This document shows, piece after piece, positions 1 to 8,967 of a DNA stretch of 64,000 bases. The DNA is from Prevotella sp. GTDB lineage: Bacteria > Bacteroidota > Bacteroidia > Bacteroidales > Bacteroidaceae. A program made the position numbers and the translations under genes. How positions within the stretch are numbered: the stretch's first letter is position 1; the number at the start of each line of letters is the position of its first letter. Where the stretch lies: NCBI GenBank assembly GCA_017467535.1, contig JAFUST010000055.1, forward strand, positions 1-64,000. The letters are read 5' to 3'. Below the pieces are notes generated by a model. It worked only from the letters and a program-made list of their open reading frames with translations. It was not told the DNA's origin and searched no databases.

Positions 1-154
<154 letters not shown>

Positions 155-173
155 TTAAATAAAAATGATTTGT

Positions 174-1361
174 TTAATAAAGGAATCCAAGCAGCCATAG
201 CGGGATTTGGTTGTCTTTTCCTATTTCCGTATTGTATCGCGCGTAGATGGTGTCTGGCGCGTACCTTATCTTACTATGTGCATCAGCATCGCAGATGCGG
301 AACTTCAGGTTGCCGTCTACCGTATAGAAGTTGTCGCGCCCCGTCTGGTTCACCTTGTGGTCCTTCCACAGCGAGTTGACGAAGAAGGTTTCCATGGCCG
401 TCTGCTTCTCCACGTGTATGGGGTAGATAGCATAGAGCAGATTCGAGTTGTGCAGCATCACCTTCGTGGGCTTCTTGGGGAACGCCTCGCCCACGGGGTA
501 GATCATGTTGAGCAGACGGGCGTCGGCCAGGTATTTGATGTAGTTCATCACCGTGGCACGGCTGGTTTCAATGTCGTTGGCCAGTTTCGATACGTTAGGC
601 GACTGGGCACCTTGCTCGGCTAATTGATAGAAGAGTTTCTTGATTTTCGTGAGATACTTCAGTTCTATCTGCTTGATGAGCAGGATGTCCACCTCGGTCA
701 TCATGTTCATTGTTTTCAGCAGGTTCTCGCTGTAGTTGCGGTGCTCCTGGAAGAAAGGATAGAAGCCGTGATGGATATAGTCCTGAAAGTAGCGGCGGGG
801 CGACACCTTTGGCAGTATCTGCTTGACGATGTGCTCGTGGTCGCTCAGGATTTCATCCAGCGTGTACGGACGGAAGTCGTTTCCAGTAAGCAGATTGAGG
901 AACTCACGGAAGGAGAATCCGCGCAGATTGTACGACTTCACGATGCCGTTCAACTCTGGGTTCTCGTCCTTCAGTCGCATCACGCTCGAGCCTGTGAATA
1001 CAATCTTCAGTCCCTGGTAAAGGTCGTAGCATTTGCGCAGTTCCTTACTCCAATTGTCCTGCTTGAACACCTGGTCAATCAGTAGCACACGCCCGCCATG
1101 ATAGTAGAAGTCGCCTGCAAAGTCGGCAATGCCGCGCCCCTGGAAGTAGAAGTTGTTCATGTTGATGTACAGGCACTGGCGGTCGTTGATGTCGAACTTC
1201 TCCTTGGCGTATTGCAACAGGAATGTGGTTTTTCCGATGCCACGTGTGCCCTTGATGCCAATCATGCGGTCGTTCCAGTCAATCTCATCCATCAGGGTGC
1301 GACGAACAGGCGCATTGACATGCTCCACCAAGTAGCGATGTGTACGAAAAAAAGCTTCCAT
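174..1361 (-). CDS. AAA_14-type ATPase with C-terminal DUF4143-like region
   Basis: This is a 395-residue cytoplasmic protein. A Walker A loop (GTRGIGKTT, about residues 38-46) is followed by a Walker B-like VLLIDQV (about 92-98) and a sensor-like VFTGSSVMRL (about 121-130). This is the order seen in the AAA_14 family. The C-terminal half carries a predicted winged-helix stretch (NVSKLANDIETSRATVMNYIKYL), then a divergent nuclease-like end as in DUF4143 proteins. The family is abundant in gut Bacteroidales and its cellular role is unsettled; proposals include NTPase/restriction-like or stress functions. Its own TAACTTTG box lies just upstream. The family call is good; the function is unknown. 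Confidence 0.75.
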   Translation of the reverse strand: MEAFFRTHRYLVEHVNAPVRRTLMDEIDWNDRMIGIKGTRGIGKTTFLLQYAKEKFDINDRQCLYINMNNFYFQGRGIADFAGDFYYHGGRVLLIDQVFKQDNWSKELRKCYDLYQGLKIVFTGSSVMRLKDENPELNGIVKSYNLRGFSFREFLNLLTGNDFRPYTLDEILSDHEHIVKQILPKVSPRRYFQDYIHHGFYPFFQEHRNYSENLLKTMNMMTEVDILLIKQIELKYLTKIKKLFYQLAEQGAQSPNVSKLANDIETSRATVMNYIKYLADARLLNMIYPVGEAFPKKPTKVMLHNSNLLYAIYPIHVEKQTAMETFFVNSLWKDHKVNQTGRDNFYTVDGNLKFRICDADAHSKIRYAPDTIYARYNTEIGKDNQIPLWLLGFLY

Positions 1362-1388
1362 TCCTTGTGATTTGTTTTAAAACAGGTG

Positions 1389-1396
1389 CAAAGTTA
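1389..1396 (-). promoter_or_regulatory. Bacteroidetes-type -7 box for the AAA_14 ATPase
   Basis: On the minus strand this reads TAACTTTG, matching TAnnTTTG, and sits 28 bp before the ATPase start codon. Confidence 0.55.
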
Positions 1397-1471
1397 GTAA
1401 TAATTTCCCAAATTGCAAAGCCGGGTTTGCAAAATCTTGCTAAAAAGGCTTATTTTTCTGCTATCTAAATA

Positions 1472-1510
1472 AGACGCAATGGCGCGCCGACACGGCGAAC
1501 CATTGCGTCT
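1472..1510 (-). terminator. Hairpin terminator behind hppA
   Basis: An 11-bp perfect inverted repeat (AGACGCAATGG / CCATTGCGTCT) encloses a GC-rich loop. On the minus strand it is followed by a T-rich stretch (TTATTT). It starts just after the hppA stop codon, so it is the likely transcript end. Confidence 0.7.
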
Positions 1511-1519
1511 GAGAATTGT

Positions 1520-3718
1520 CTATGAGCACAAAATGGTGAGTCCGGCCATAACGATCGATACCATCGACATCAGTTTGATAAGGATGTTGAGCGAGGGGCC
1601 GCTGGTATCCTTGAACGGATCACCGACTGTATCGCCCACGATGGTAGCCTTGTGGGCAAACGAGCCTTTGCCGCCGAAGTTTCCCTCTTCGACCATTTTC
1701 TTGGCGTTATCCCACGCACCGCCGGCATTGGCCATGAAGACAGCCAGCGTGAATCCAGCCGACAGGCCGCCCACCAGCAGTCCCAGCACGCCAGCGACTC
1801 CCAGAATGATGCCCACGACGATGGGGATGGCGATGGCCAGCAGCGAGGGCACGATCATCTCGTGCTGGGCAGCACGGGTGGAGATTTCTACGCACGAGCC
1901 GTAGTCAGGTGTGCCTGTACCTTCCAGTATGCCTTTTATTTCGCGGAACTGGCGGCGCACTTCTTCCACCATCTTCTGGGCGGCGCGTCCCACGGCCTCC
2001 ATTGTCAGCCCGCAGAACAGGAATGCGGCCATTGCTCCGATGAAGGCACCCACCAGCACGCGTGGGTTCATCAGGTTCACTTGGAAGGCATTCATGAAGT
2101 CGGGGATGGTGGCCTGTAGGGCATCCACCTTCTCGCCGGCCAGGTTTGTTATGAAGTCACCCGAGCGGTGCATGGCGATTTTCACCTCTTCTATATAGGA
2201 TGCCAGCAGTGCCAGTGCCGTGAGGGCAGCCGAGCCGATGGCGAAGCCCTTGCCGGTGGCAGCCGTCGTGTTGCCCAGGGCGTCGAGCGCATCGGTGCGG
2301 TGGCGCACTTCCTCGCCCAGTTCGCTCATTTCAGCGTTGCCGCCAGCATTGTCGGCAATGGGGCCGTAGGCGTCGGTAGCCAGCGTGATGCCCAGCGTAG
2401 AGAGCATGCCCACGGCGGCTATGCCGATGCCGTAGAGGCCCAGCGACATGTTCGTGGAGTCCATCATTCCGTCTATGTCGAACCTGATGGCGCAGAGGTA
2501 ACTCAGCATGATGGCCACGCCGATGGTGACCACGGGGATGCACGTTGACATCATGCCCGTGCCGATGCCCTTGATGATGACGGTGGCGGCACCCGTGAGG
2601 CCGGCCTCCGAGATCTTTTGCGTGGGCTTGTAGGAATGAGACGTGTAGTATTCGGTGGCCTGTCCGATGATGACGCCTGCGGTCAGGCCGGTGATGACCG
2701 AGAACGACAGCCCCAGCCAGTTGTCAATCTGCAGCAGATAGAGTATGCCGAAGGTGGCTGCGGCGATGAGCAGGGCCGAGACGTTAGTGCCCAGCGACAA
2801 CGAGTGTAGCAGGTCGCGCATGGTAGCCCCCTCCTTGGTGCGCACCAGATAGATGCCCAGGATGCTGAGGAACACGCCCACGTCGGCTATCAGCATCGGG
2901 GCGATGACGGCCTTCAACTGCATGCCTTCGGCCTGCGAACTGGCAAAGGCCACGGCTCCGAGGGCAGCCGTCGACAGGATGCTGCCGCAATAACTCTCGT
3001 AGAGGTCAGCCCCCATGCCTGCCACGTCGCCCACGTTGTCGCCCACGTTGTCGGCAATGGTGGCGGGATTGCGCGGATCGTCCTCGGGAATGTCAGCCTC
3101 CACCTTTCCCACGATGTCGGCCCCCACGTCGGCAGCCTTCGTGTAGATGCCGCCGCCCACACGGGCAAAGAGTGCCTGCGTGGAGGCACCCATGCCGAAG
3201 GTCAGCATGGTGGTGGTGATGGAGATGAGACCGCTCTCGTCGAACTTGTTGAGGATGAGGAACCACAGGGCAATGTCGAGCAGGCCCAGGCCTACGACTG
3301 TCAGGCCCATCACGGCACCAGAGCGGAAGGCAATCTTCAGTCCGCCGTCCAGGCTCTTGCGGGCAGCATTGGCGGTGCGGGCTGAGGCATAGGTGGCCGT
3401 CTTCATGCCGAAGAAGCCTGCCAGACCAGAGAACAGGCCGCCAGTCAAGAAGGCGAAGGGCACCCAGGGGTTCTGCATCTGGAAGCCGTAGGCCATGATG
3501 GAAAAGATGACTGCCAGCACCACAAACACGATACCCACGACCTTGTACTGCTGCCAGAGGTAGGCCATGGCGCCGCGGCGCACGTGACCGGCAATCTCTC
3601 TCATTCGCGGCGTGCCTTCGTCGGCTTTCATCATCGAGCGGAAGAAGCAGAACGCCATGCCCAGTGCCACCACTGATGCGATGGGCACGAGCCAGAATGC
3701 GGTAGGAATATTGTTCAT
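1520..3718 (-). CDS. hppA: Membrane-bound K+-dependent ion-pumping pyrophosphatase
   Basis: At 732 residues this is the usual length for the M-PPase family, with about 16 membrane helices. It hydrolyses pyrophosphate and pumps H+ and/or Na+ across the inner membrane. Visible signatures are the substrate loop DVGADIVGKVEADIPEDDP, the motif DNVGDNVGDVAGMGADLYES and the C-terminal GDTVGDPFKDTSGPS. The K+-determining site reads GNTTAATGKG, with Ala rather than Lys, which is the K+-dependent type. Known Bacteroides relatives are Na+- or Na+/H+-pumping, but I cannot settle the pumped ion from sequence alone. The start (MNNIPTAFWLVP) has a promoter box about 50 bp upstream. Monocistronic. Confidence 0.95.
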   Translation of the reverse strand: MNNIPTAFWLVPIASVVALGMAFCFFRSMMKADEGTPRMREIAGHVRRGAMAYLWQQYKVVGIVFVVLAVIFSIMAYGFQMQNPWVPFAFLTGGLFSGLAGFFGMKTATYASARTANAARKSLDGGLKIAFRSGAVMGLTVVGLGLLDIALWFLILNKFDESGLISITTTMLTFGMGASTQALFARVGGGIYTKAADVGADIVGKVEADIPEDDPRNPATIADNVGDNVGDVAGMGADLYESYCGSILSTAALGAVAFASSQAEGMQLKAVIAPMLIADVGVFLSILGIYLVRTKEGATMRDLLHSLSLGTNVSALLIAAATFGILYLLQIDNWLGLSFSVITGLTAGVIIGQATEYYTSHSYKPTQKISEAGLTGAATVIIKGIGTGMMSTCIPVVTIGVAIMLSYLCAIRFDIDGMMDSTNMSLGLYGIGIAAVGMLSTLGITLATDAYGPIADNAGGNAEMSELGEEVRHRTDALDALGNTTAATGKGFAIGSAALTALALLASYIEEVKIAMHRSGDFITNLAGEKVDALQATIPDFMNAFQVNLMNPRVLVGAFIGAMAAFLFCGLTMEAVGRAAQKMVEEVRRQFREIKGILEGTGTPDYGSCVEISTRAAQHEMIVPSLLAIAIPIVVGIILGVAGVLGLLVGGLSAGFTLAVFMANAGGAWDNAKKMVEEGNFGGKGSFAHKATIVGDTVGDPFKDTSGPSLNILIKLMSMVSIVMAGLTILCS

Positions 3719-3765
3719 AAGCCTTATGTTTAGTTGTTAAATTGACTAATCTCCTGTTTATGCTG

Positions 3766-3773
3766 CAAATTTA
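3766..3773 (-). promoter_or_regulatory. hppA: -7 box of hppA promoter
   Basis: Minus-strand TAAATTTG matches TAnnTTTG. It lies in the divergent region between hppA and the gene starting at 3878, and gives a leader of about 40 nt. Confidence 0.6.
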
Positions 3774-3826
3774 GTCAAAATAAATCAATTTGCCAACTTT
3801 TTGTGCCGTTTTTCATAAATAATGTG

Positions 3827-3834
3827 TACCTTTG
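3827..3834 (+). promoter_or_regulatory. -7 box for the ATP-grasp-like/GH43 gene pair
   Basis: TACCTTTG matches the Bacteroidetes consensus. A TTG-containing T-run lies slightly further upstream than the usual 20 bp. It precedes the ATG at 3878 by 43 bp. Confidence 0.6.
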
Positions 3835-3877
3835 CAACAAATATTGCGGAAAATAGCAAAGAGACACACCTGAAATA

Positions 3878-4972
3878 ATGACGCTACGCATCTTTAACCC
3901 CGAACACGACATTGCCCTGGCCGCCAACCTGTCGAACTTCACGGCTCCGCATGCTGGCCGCCAACTGCGGCATGACCTTGGCTTCCTGTCCGCTCTCTGG
4001 GCGCAGGAGGGTGACATAGTGCTGACTGACGACGTGGAACTGGCCGAACGCTCGTTCCTGCGACTGGCCCATTCGGCCGAGAAGCACCTGGGGGTGAGTT
4101 TGCTCCGTCCAAACCTGAGGTTTGCTCCGTCCAAACCCGGAGTTTGCTCCGTCCAAACTCAGGGGGTGGACCCTTGGGGCTGGGACAGGGCGCTGAAGGC
4201 CCGTCTGCACAGGGTAGGGGTGAGCGACAGCGTGATGCCCTCCGACGAGCAGATTGACACCATCCGACAGTTGTCCCATCGGCGCACTTCGGCCCGTCTG
4301 CTGCCTTTCCTGCGATGCAAGGGAACGGTCGGCGAGGCCTTCGAATTCACCACGTCCGACGAGGTGGAGTGTCTCTTGAAGAAGCACGCCCATCTGGTGC
4401 TCAAAGCCCCCTGGTCGTCCAGCGGCCGAGGCCTGCGTTTCATCCACGAGACCATGGAGGGCAATCCCCACGTGCAGGGCTGGCTTCACAATATGCTCGA
4501 CGCACAAGGGTCGGTGATGGCAGAGCCATATTATAATAAGGTGAAGGACTTCGGGATGGAGTTTGAGGCTCTGGCCGATGGCTCCGTACGCTATCTGGGC
4601 CTGTCGCTCTTCCATACGGCCAACGGGGCCTACGCAGGCAACATCCTGGCCACAGAGTCAGCCAAGCGCGAAATGATAAGTCGCTACGTTCCAGATGGTT
4701 TGCTGGATGAGGTTCAAACTGAGATTTGCCGTCAACTCGCCTCCGTATTCAAGGACCAATACGCTGGCCCCTTCGGCATTGACATGATGATTGTCAGGAG
4801 CGGGGAAACGGCCCGCGAGGACTTCCTGCTCCATCCCTGTGTGGAGATCAACCTGCGCCGCACGATGGGCCATGTGGCTCTCGCGCTGACGCCGCAAGAC
4901 GACGAAGTGAAGCGCGTGATGCGCATAGAATATGCCGACAACAACTACAAACTAAAAATACAACGACTATGA
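3878..4972 (+). CDS. Conserved Bacteroidales protein, ATP-grasp-like, with in-frame repeat insertion
   Basis: This is a 364-residue cytoplasmic protein without a signal peptide. Segments such as LVLKAPWSSSGRGLRFIH (about residues 171-188) and VEPYYNKVKDFGMEFEAL-like text resemble the nucleotide-binding part of ATP-grasp ligases. The late segment FLLHPCVEINLRRTMGHVA resembles their metal-binding end. The substrate is unknown. Residues about 74-95 are encoded by three tandem 22-bp hairpin repeats (4098-4158), read in three successive frames without breaking the ORF. The part before DPWGWDRAL is therefore probably a recent, lineage-specific insertion. The stop overlaps the next start (ATGA), so it is co-transcribed with the GH43 gene. 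Confidence 0.6.
   Translation: MTLRIFNPEHDIALAANLSNFTAPHAGRQLRHDLGFLSALWAQEGDIVLTDDVELAERSFLRLAHSAEKHLGVSLLRPNLRFAPSKPGVCSVQTQGVDPWGWDRALKARLHRVGVSDSVMPSDEQIDTIRQLSHRRTSARLLPFLRCKGTVGEAFEFTTSDEVECLLKKHAHLVLKAPWSSSGRGLRFIHETMEGNPHVQGWLHNMLDAQGSVMAEPYYNKVKDFGMEFEALADGSVRYLGLSLFHTANGAYAGNILATESAKREMISRYVPDGLLDEVQTEICRQLASVFKDQYAGPFGIDMMIVRSGETAREDFLLHPCVEINLRRTMGHVALALTPQDDEVKRVMRIEYADNNYKLKIQRL
4098..4158 (+). repeat. 22-bp-period hairpin array inside a coding region (3 copies)
   Basis: Three identical 17-nt units GTTTG-CTCCGTC-CAAAC start at 4098, 4120 and 4142. Each has a 5-bp stem and a 7-nt loop, and 5-nt linkers (CTGAG, CCGGA) separate them. The period of 22 is not a multiple of three, so each copy is translated in a different frame. 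The loop sequence recurs, inverted, in the array at 53761. Confidence 0.9.
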
Positions 4973-6666
4973 AGAAACTATTTGCTCTGACAATGGCACT
5001 CGCCTGCCAACTGGCAGTCGTACAGGCCCAGTACCGTTCTCAGGTATGGTCGCCCGACAATGGCGACGGCACCTACACCAATCCCGTGATTAACGCTGAC
5101 TACTCCGACCCCGATGTCTGCGTGGGCGCCAGCGGCGAGGACTTCTATCTGACGGCTTCGTCGTTCAACTGCATCCCCGGCTTGCCCATCCTCCATTCGA
5201 AGGACTTGGTGAACTGGGAGATTATCAACCATGCCGTCAAGGCGCTTCCCCCGCTGGAGCGATACAACCAGCCGCAGCACGGCAATGGCGTGTGGGCTCC
5301 CTCCATTCGCTACAACGAGTACAATGCCACCTATTATATCTATTGGGGCGACCCTGACCTCGGCGTGTTTGTGGTTACGGCTAAAGACCCTGCAGGGCAG
5401 TGGACGGAGCCGCAATGTGTCATTGAGGGCAAGGGCATGATAGACACCACGCCCCTCTGGGATGAGGATGGCCGTTGCTATCTGGTGAACGGGTGGGCCA
5501 ATTCGCGCTGCCAGTTTAATTCGGTGCTCACCGTGCGTGAGATGTCGCCTGACGGTATGCGACAGATAGGCGAGCCCGTTATCGTTTTCGACGGTAACGG
5601 CACGCCAAACCGCACGGCAGAGGGCCCCAAGTTCTACAAGCGCGACGGTTGGTACTGGATCATGTGTCCGGCTGGCGGTGTGCCCATAGGGCATCAGTTG
5701 GCCATGCGCTCGCGTTCGCCCTACGGCCCCTATGAGTGGAAAGTGGTGCTCGACGAGGGCAAAACGGGTATCAACGGCCCTCATCAGGGCGGCTGGGTAC
5801 ACCTGAAGAGCGGCGAGGACTGGTTCCTGCACTTCCAGGACAAGGAGGCCTACGGCCGCGTGGTATGGCTGGAGCCCGTCACGTGGAAGGACAATTGGCC
5901 CACGATGGGACAGAACGTGAAGAACTACTGCGGCGAACCCGTATTGACCTATCGGAAACCCAACGTGGGTCAGACCTATCCGATAGTGAACCCTGCCGAA
6001 AGCGATGAGTTCAACGAGACAACGCTGGGTCGCCAGTGGCAGTGGCACGCTAATTATCAGCAGACCTTTGGCATGCCTACGCCCTTTGGCGTCTTCCGCC
6101 TCTTCTGTCACAAGCAAAGCGAAGACTACAAGAATATGTGGGAGGCAGGAAACCTGCTGTTGCAGAAGACACCCGCCGACAACTTCACGGCAACCACGAA
6201 ACTGCGCCTCTCGGCCAAGGATGAGGGACAGTATGGCGGCCTTATTGTCATGGGTATGGATTACTCGTCGCTGGTGCTGCGCCGTGTGGGCAATCAGTTT
6301 GAACTGCAGCAGATCACCTGCCGCGGTGCTGACAAGGGCAAGCCTGAGACCATCAAGACACTGGCCACACTGAAGCCCACGGAGAAGGATAAGGTGGACT
6401 ATCAGCCAGCCATTCACTGCGACATCTATTTGCGTCTGCATGTCACCTATATAGGAGGTAAGAACAGTGACGGCACCAACCGCCACGAGGCTTCGGTACA
6501 TTTCAGTTACTCCACCGACGGCAAGCGCTTCACCGATGTCGGTGATGCCTTCACCATGCGCCAAGGCAAATGGATTGGAGCCAAGGTGGGCCTGATGGCT
6601 GCTGAGCCGGCAGGCAAGAAGGTGCGCGGATGGATTGATGCCGATTGGTTCCGTGTGACAAAATAA
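4969..6666 (+). CDS. Secreted GH43 glycoside hydrolase (beta-xylosidase/arabinosidase type) with C-terminal beta-sandwich
   Basis: This is a 565-residue protein with an N-terminal signal peptide ending near VQAQ (residue 21). The N-terminal five-bladed propeller shows the GH43 catalytic acids: base Asp in NADYSDPDV (about 44-50), pKa-modulating Asp in MIDTTPLWDEDG, and acid Glu in TAEGPKFY. The C-terminal part, about 200 residues after PAESDEFNETTLG, resembles the XynB/DUF1349 lectin-like sandwich found behind many GH43 domains. It probably releases xylose or arabinose from hemicellulose or pectin side chains in the periplasm or at the surface. No SusC/SusD pair is nearby. Its start overlaps the preceding stop by 4 nt. 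Substrate assignment is inference. Confidence 0.88.
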   Translation: MKKLFALTMALACQLAVVQAQYRSQVWSPDNGDGTYTNPVINADYSDPDVCVGASGEDFYLTASSFNCIPGLPILHSKDLVNWEIINHAVKALPPLERYNQPQHGNGVWAPSIRYNEYNATYYIYWGDPDLGVFVVTAKDPAGQWTEPQCVIEGKGMIDTTPLWDEDGRCYLVNGWANSRCQFNSVLTVREMSPDGMRQIGEPVIVFDGNGTPNRTAEGPKFYKRDGWYWIMCPAGGVPIGHQLAMRSRSPYGPYEWKVVLDEGKTGINGPHQGGWVHLKSGEDWFLHFQDKEAYGRVVWLEPVTWKDNWPTMGQNVKNYCGEPVLTYRKPNVGQTYPIVNPAESDEFNETTLGRQWQWHANYQQTFGMPTPFGVFRLFCHKQSEDYKNMWEAGNLLLQKTPADNFTATTKLRLSAKDEGQYGGLIVMGMDYSSLVLRRVGNQFELQQITCRGADKGKPETIKTLATLKPTEKDKVDYQPAIHCDIYLRLHVTYIGGKNSDGTNRHEASVHFSYSTDGKRFTDVGDAFTMRQGKWIGAKVGLMAAEPAGKKVRGWIDADWFRVTK

Positions 6667-6681
6667 GTCAGAAGAAACAAC

Positions 6682-6715
6682 GAGGGAGGACAACTGCTAC
6701 TATTTGTCCTCCCTC
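6682..6715. terminator. Bidirectional hairpin between convergent genes
   Basis: A 12-bp stem (GAGGGAGGACAA with TTGTCCTCCCTC, one pair at the apex uncertain) lies between the GH43 stop and the end of the next gene on the minus strand. Its right arm forms the last codons of that gene. It probably ends transcripts from both sides. Confidence 0.6.
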
Positions 6716-7125
6716 TTCATTGTAAGGGTGCGCGGCAGTTTCTGCCACTTGCCGCCATCGGGCATCTTGATAGTAGAGCCGTTGCCTTGATGCAGGGTGT
6801 AGATGCTGTCGTTTTCGCGGATGAGCACAGCCTCCAGATCCTCGCTGCCGTAGTCGTTCACCATCACCAGCCGGGCCTTATTGCCTTTCACCTCGGCCGA
6901 TATGACGGGCCAGCAGAAGGTGTAGCGCTCCTTGCCCAGATAGCCGGCCACGGGGCCCAGTATGTCCTGACCGGGGATGATGATGTCCTGCTGGTGAAAA
7001 TTGATGCGCATGAATACCTGATACTCTTTATTATAAAGGTACGCGCGAAAGGCCGTCGAGTCTTTCTGGGCCATGAGGGCCGTAGCCGTCAGCAGGGCTA
7101 TGATGGTGAGGGTGTAGCGTTTCAT
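6700..7125 (-). CDS. Small secreted protein of unknown function
   Basis: This is a 141-residue protein starting with a clear signal peptide (MKRYTLTIIALLTATALMAQ). The mature part of about 120 residues is predicted to be mainly beta: NKEYQVFMRINFHQQD, YTFCWPVISAEVKGNKARLVMV, EAVLIRENDSIYTL. It is lipocalin- or NigD-like in texture, but I recognise no family signature. It has no lipobox, so it is probably periplasmic. It stands alone, convergent with the GH43 gene and divergent from glycogen synthase, with its own TATCTTTG box 18 bp upstream of the ATG. Confidence 0.7.
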   Translation of the reverse strand: MKRYTLTIIALLTATALMAQKDSTAFRAYLYNKEYQVFMRINFHQQDIIIPGQDILGPVAGYLGKERYTFCWPVISAEVKGNKARLVMVNDYGSEDLEAVLIRENDSIYTLHQGNGSTIKMPDGGKWQKLPRTLTMKREDK

Positions 7126-7142
7126 CTGTCTGATTTTGAGGG

Positions 7143-7150
7143 CAAAGATA
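7143..7150 (-). promoter_or_regulatory. -7 box for the small secreted protein
   Basis: Minus-strand TATCTTTG, a perfect TAnnTTTG, lies 17 bp before the start codon at 7125. Confidence 0.6.
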
Positions 7151-7225
7151 CCAAATCTAAATCAATAAATCGTCGAAAAAGGAAAAAAGATAGGGGAAAC
7201 ATGGTGGATTTTAGAAATATTTAAG

Positions 7226-7233
7226 TAACTTTG
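7226..7233 (+). promoter_or_regulatory. -7 box of the glycogen synthase/phosphorylase operon
   Basis: TAACTTTG matches TAnnTTTG and lies 23 bp before the glycogen synthase ATG at 7257. The leader would be only about 15-20 nt. Confidence 0.65.
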
Positions 7234-7256
7234 CAGCCGTTTATAAACAAGTACTA

Positions 7257-8954
7257 ATGAGTAGAAAGCAAATAACTCCGGATTATATCTTTGAGTCGAG
7301 TTGGGAGGTATGTAATAAAGTAGGCGGTATCTACACCGTTCTTTCAACGCGGGCAAAGACACTTCAGGAGTATTTTCAGGATAGGATCAGATTCATCGGT
7401 CCTGATTTTTGGAAAGAGAGTGAGAGTCCTTACTTCCGTGAGGAGAAGTCGCTGTTTGCCGAGTGGCAATGGCTGGCTCACGAGCAAGGCATCGACGTGA
7501 GGGTAGGGCGCTGGACCATTCCCGGCGAGCCCATCGCCGTGCTGGTGGACTTCAAGCCCTTTTTCGAGAAGAAAAACGACATCTACGGCTGGCTCTGGGA
7601 GAACTACCAGGTGGACTCGCTCCACGCCTATGGCGACTACGACGAGGCTTCGATGTTCTCTTATGCGGCAGGACTCGTGGTTGAAAGTTTCTACAACCAC
7701 TTCATCGACCGCACCAAGCGCGTCATCTATCATGCCAACGAGTGGATGTGCGGTCTGGGCGCGCTCTACATCAACAAGAAGTTGCCCCAGATAGGCACCA
7801 TCTTCACCACTCATGCCACCAGCATCGGACGCTCCATTGCCGGCAACCAAAAGCCCCTCTACGACTATCTCTTCGCCTACAACGGCGATCAGATGGCCTG
7901 GGAACTGAACATGCAGTCGAAGCACTCCATCGAGAAGCAGACGGCCCACAACGTGGACTGCTTTACGACCGTGAGCGACATCACTGCCAACGAGTGCCGT
8001 GAGTTGCTCGACAAGCAGGTAGACGTGGTGCTGCCCAACGGCTTCGACAACAGTTTCGTGCCCAAGGCTGCCACGTTCACCAAGAAACGCAAGCAGGCCC
8101 GCCAGAAGATGCTTCAGGTGGCCAACGCCCTGCTGGGCGAGGATCTGGGCGACAATACCATCATCGTGTCCACGTCGGGCCGCTACGAGTTCCGCAACAA
8201 AGGCATCGACGTCTTCGTCGAGGCCATGAACCGTCTGCTGCGCGACCGCCAGTTGAAGAAGAAGGTGCTGGCCTTCATCGTCGTGCCAGGCTGGGTGGGC
8301 GAGCCCCGCAAGGACCTGCAGGAACGTCTGCAGAGCGGACTGCCCTACGATACGCCGCTGGAGGTGCCTCAGGTGACACACTGGCTGCACAACATGGGCC
8401 ACGATAACGTGCTCAACATGATGAAGTTCTACGATATGCACAATCGCCACGAGGACAACGTGAAGGTCATCTTCCTGCCTTGCTACCTTGACGGCAAGGA
8501 CGGCATCATGGACCTGACCTACTACGATGTGGTGCTGGGCAATGATCTGTGCATCTATCCCTCTTACTACGAGCCTTGGGGCTACACCCCGCTGGAGGCC
8601 GTGGCTTTCAAGGTGCCTTGCATCACCACCGACCTGGCTGGTTTCGGCCTTTGGGCCAACAAGGAGTTCGGTCATCCTGGCGAACTGGCCGACGGCGTGA
8701 AGGTCATCCATCGCACCGACTACAACTACTCCGAGGTGGCTGACTACATCAAGGACACCGTCTCCGACTTCTCTGCCTTGACCAAGACCCAGGTGGAGGC
8801 TTGCCGCAAACAGGCCGAGGCACTTTCGAAAAAGGCTCTTTGGAAAGAGTTCATAAAGTACTACTACGAGGCCTACGACATTGCCCTTCAGCGAGCCGAG
8901 GCCCGTATGAACCAAGCAAATCAAGAAAAGGAATCAGAATCATTAGTTAAATAA
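7257..8954 (+). CDS. Glycogen synthase, GT3-like family
   Basis: A 565-residue cytosolic glycosyltransferase that extends alpha-1,4-glucan chains from a nucleotide sugar. The N-terminal [16 protein letters not shown] matches the donor-binding start typical of eukaryote-like GT3 glycogen synthases rather than bacterial GlgA. The C-terminal [15 protein letters not shown] carries the retaining GT-B E-x7-E motif. GT3 enzymes are characteristic of Bacteroidetes among bacteria. The gene is followed 13 bp later by alpha-glucan phosphorylase, making a synthesis/breakdown pair for glycogen storage. Whether the donor is UDP- or ADP-glucose cannot be read from the sequence; GT3 enzymes generally prefer UDP-glucose. 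Confidence 0.9.
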   Translation: MSRKQITPDYIFESSWEVCNKVGGIYTVLSTRAKTLQEYFQDRIRFIGPDFWKESESPYFREEKSLFAEWQWLAHEQGIDVRVGRWTIPGEPIAVLVDFKPFFEKKNDIYGWLWENYQVDSLHAYGDYDEASMFSYAAGLVVESFYNHFIDRTKRVIYHANEWMCGLGALYINKKLPQIGTIFTTHATSIGRSIAGNQKPLYDYLFAYNGDQMAWELNMQSKHSIEKQTAHNVDCFTTVSDITANECRELLDKQVDVVLPNGFDNSFVPKAATFTKKRKQARQKMLQVANALLGEDLGDNTIIVSTSGRYEFRNKGIDVFVEAMNRLLRDRQLKKKVLAFIVVPGWVGEPRKDLQERLQSGLPYDTPLEVPQVTHWLHNMGHDNVLNMMKFYDMHNRHEDNVKVIFLPCYLDGKDGIMDLTYYDVVLGNDLCIYPSYYEPWGYTPLEAVAFKVPCITTDLAGFGLWANKEFGHPGELADGVKVIHRTDYNYSEVADYIKDTVSDFSALTKTQVEACRKQAEALSKKALWKEFIKYYYEAYDIALQRAEARMNQANQEKESESLVK

Positions 8955-8967
8955 ACGTGAGACAAGT

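Noticed and set aside
4978..6693. 571-codon open frame antisense to the GH43 gene, and similar long antisense frames over glycogen synthase, SPFH and lon
   Set aside because: These are shadows caused by GC-rich codon bias. The sense strand carries complete family motifs.
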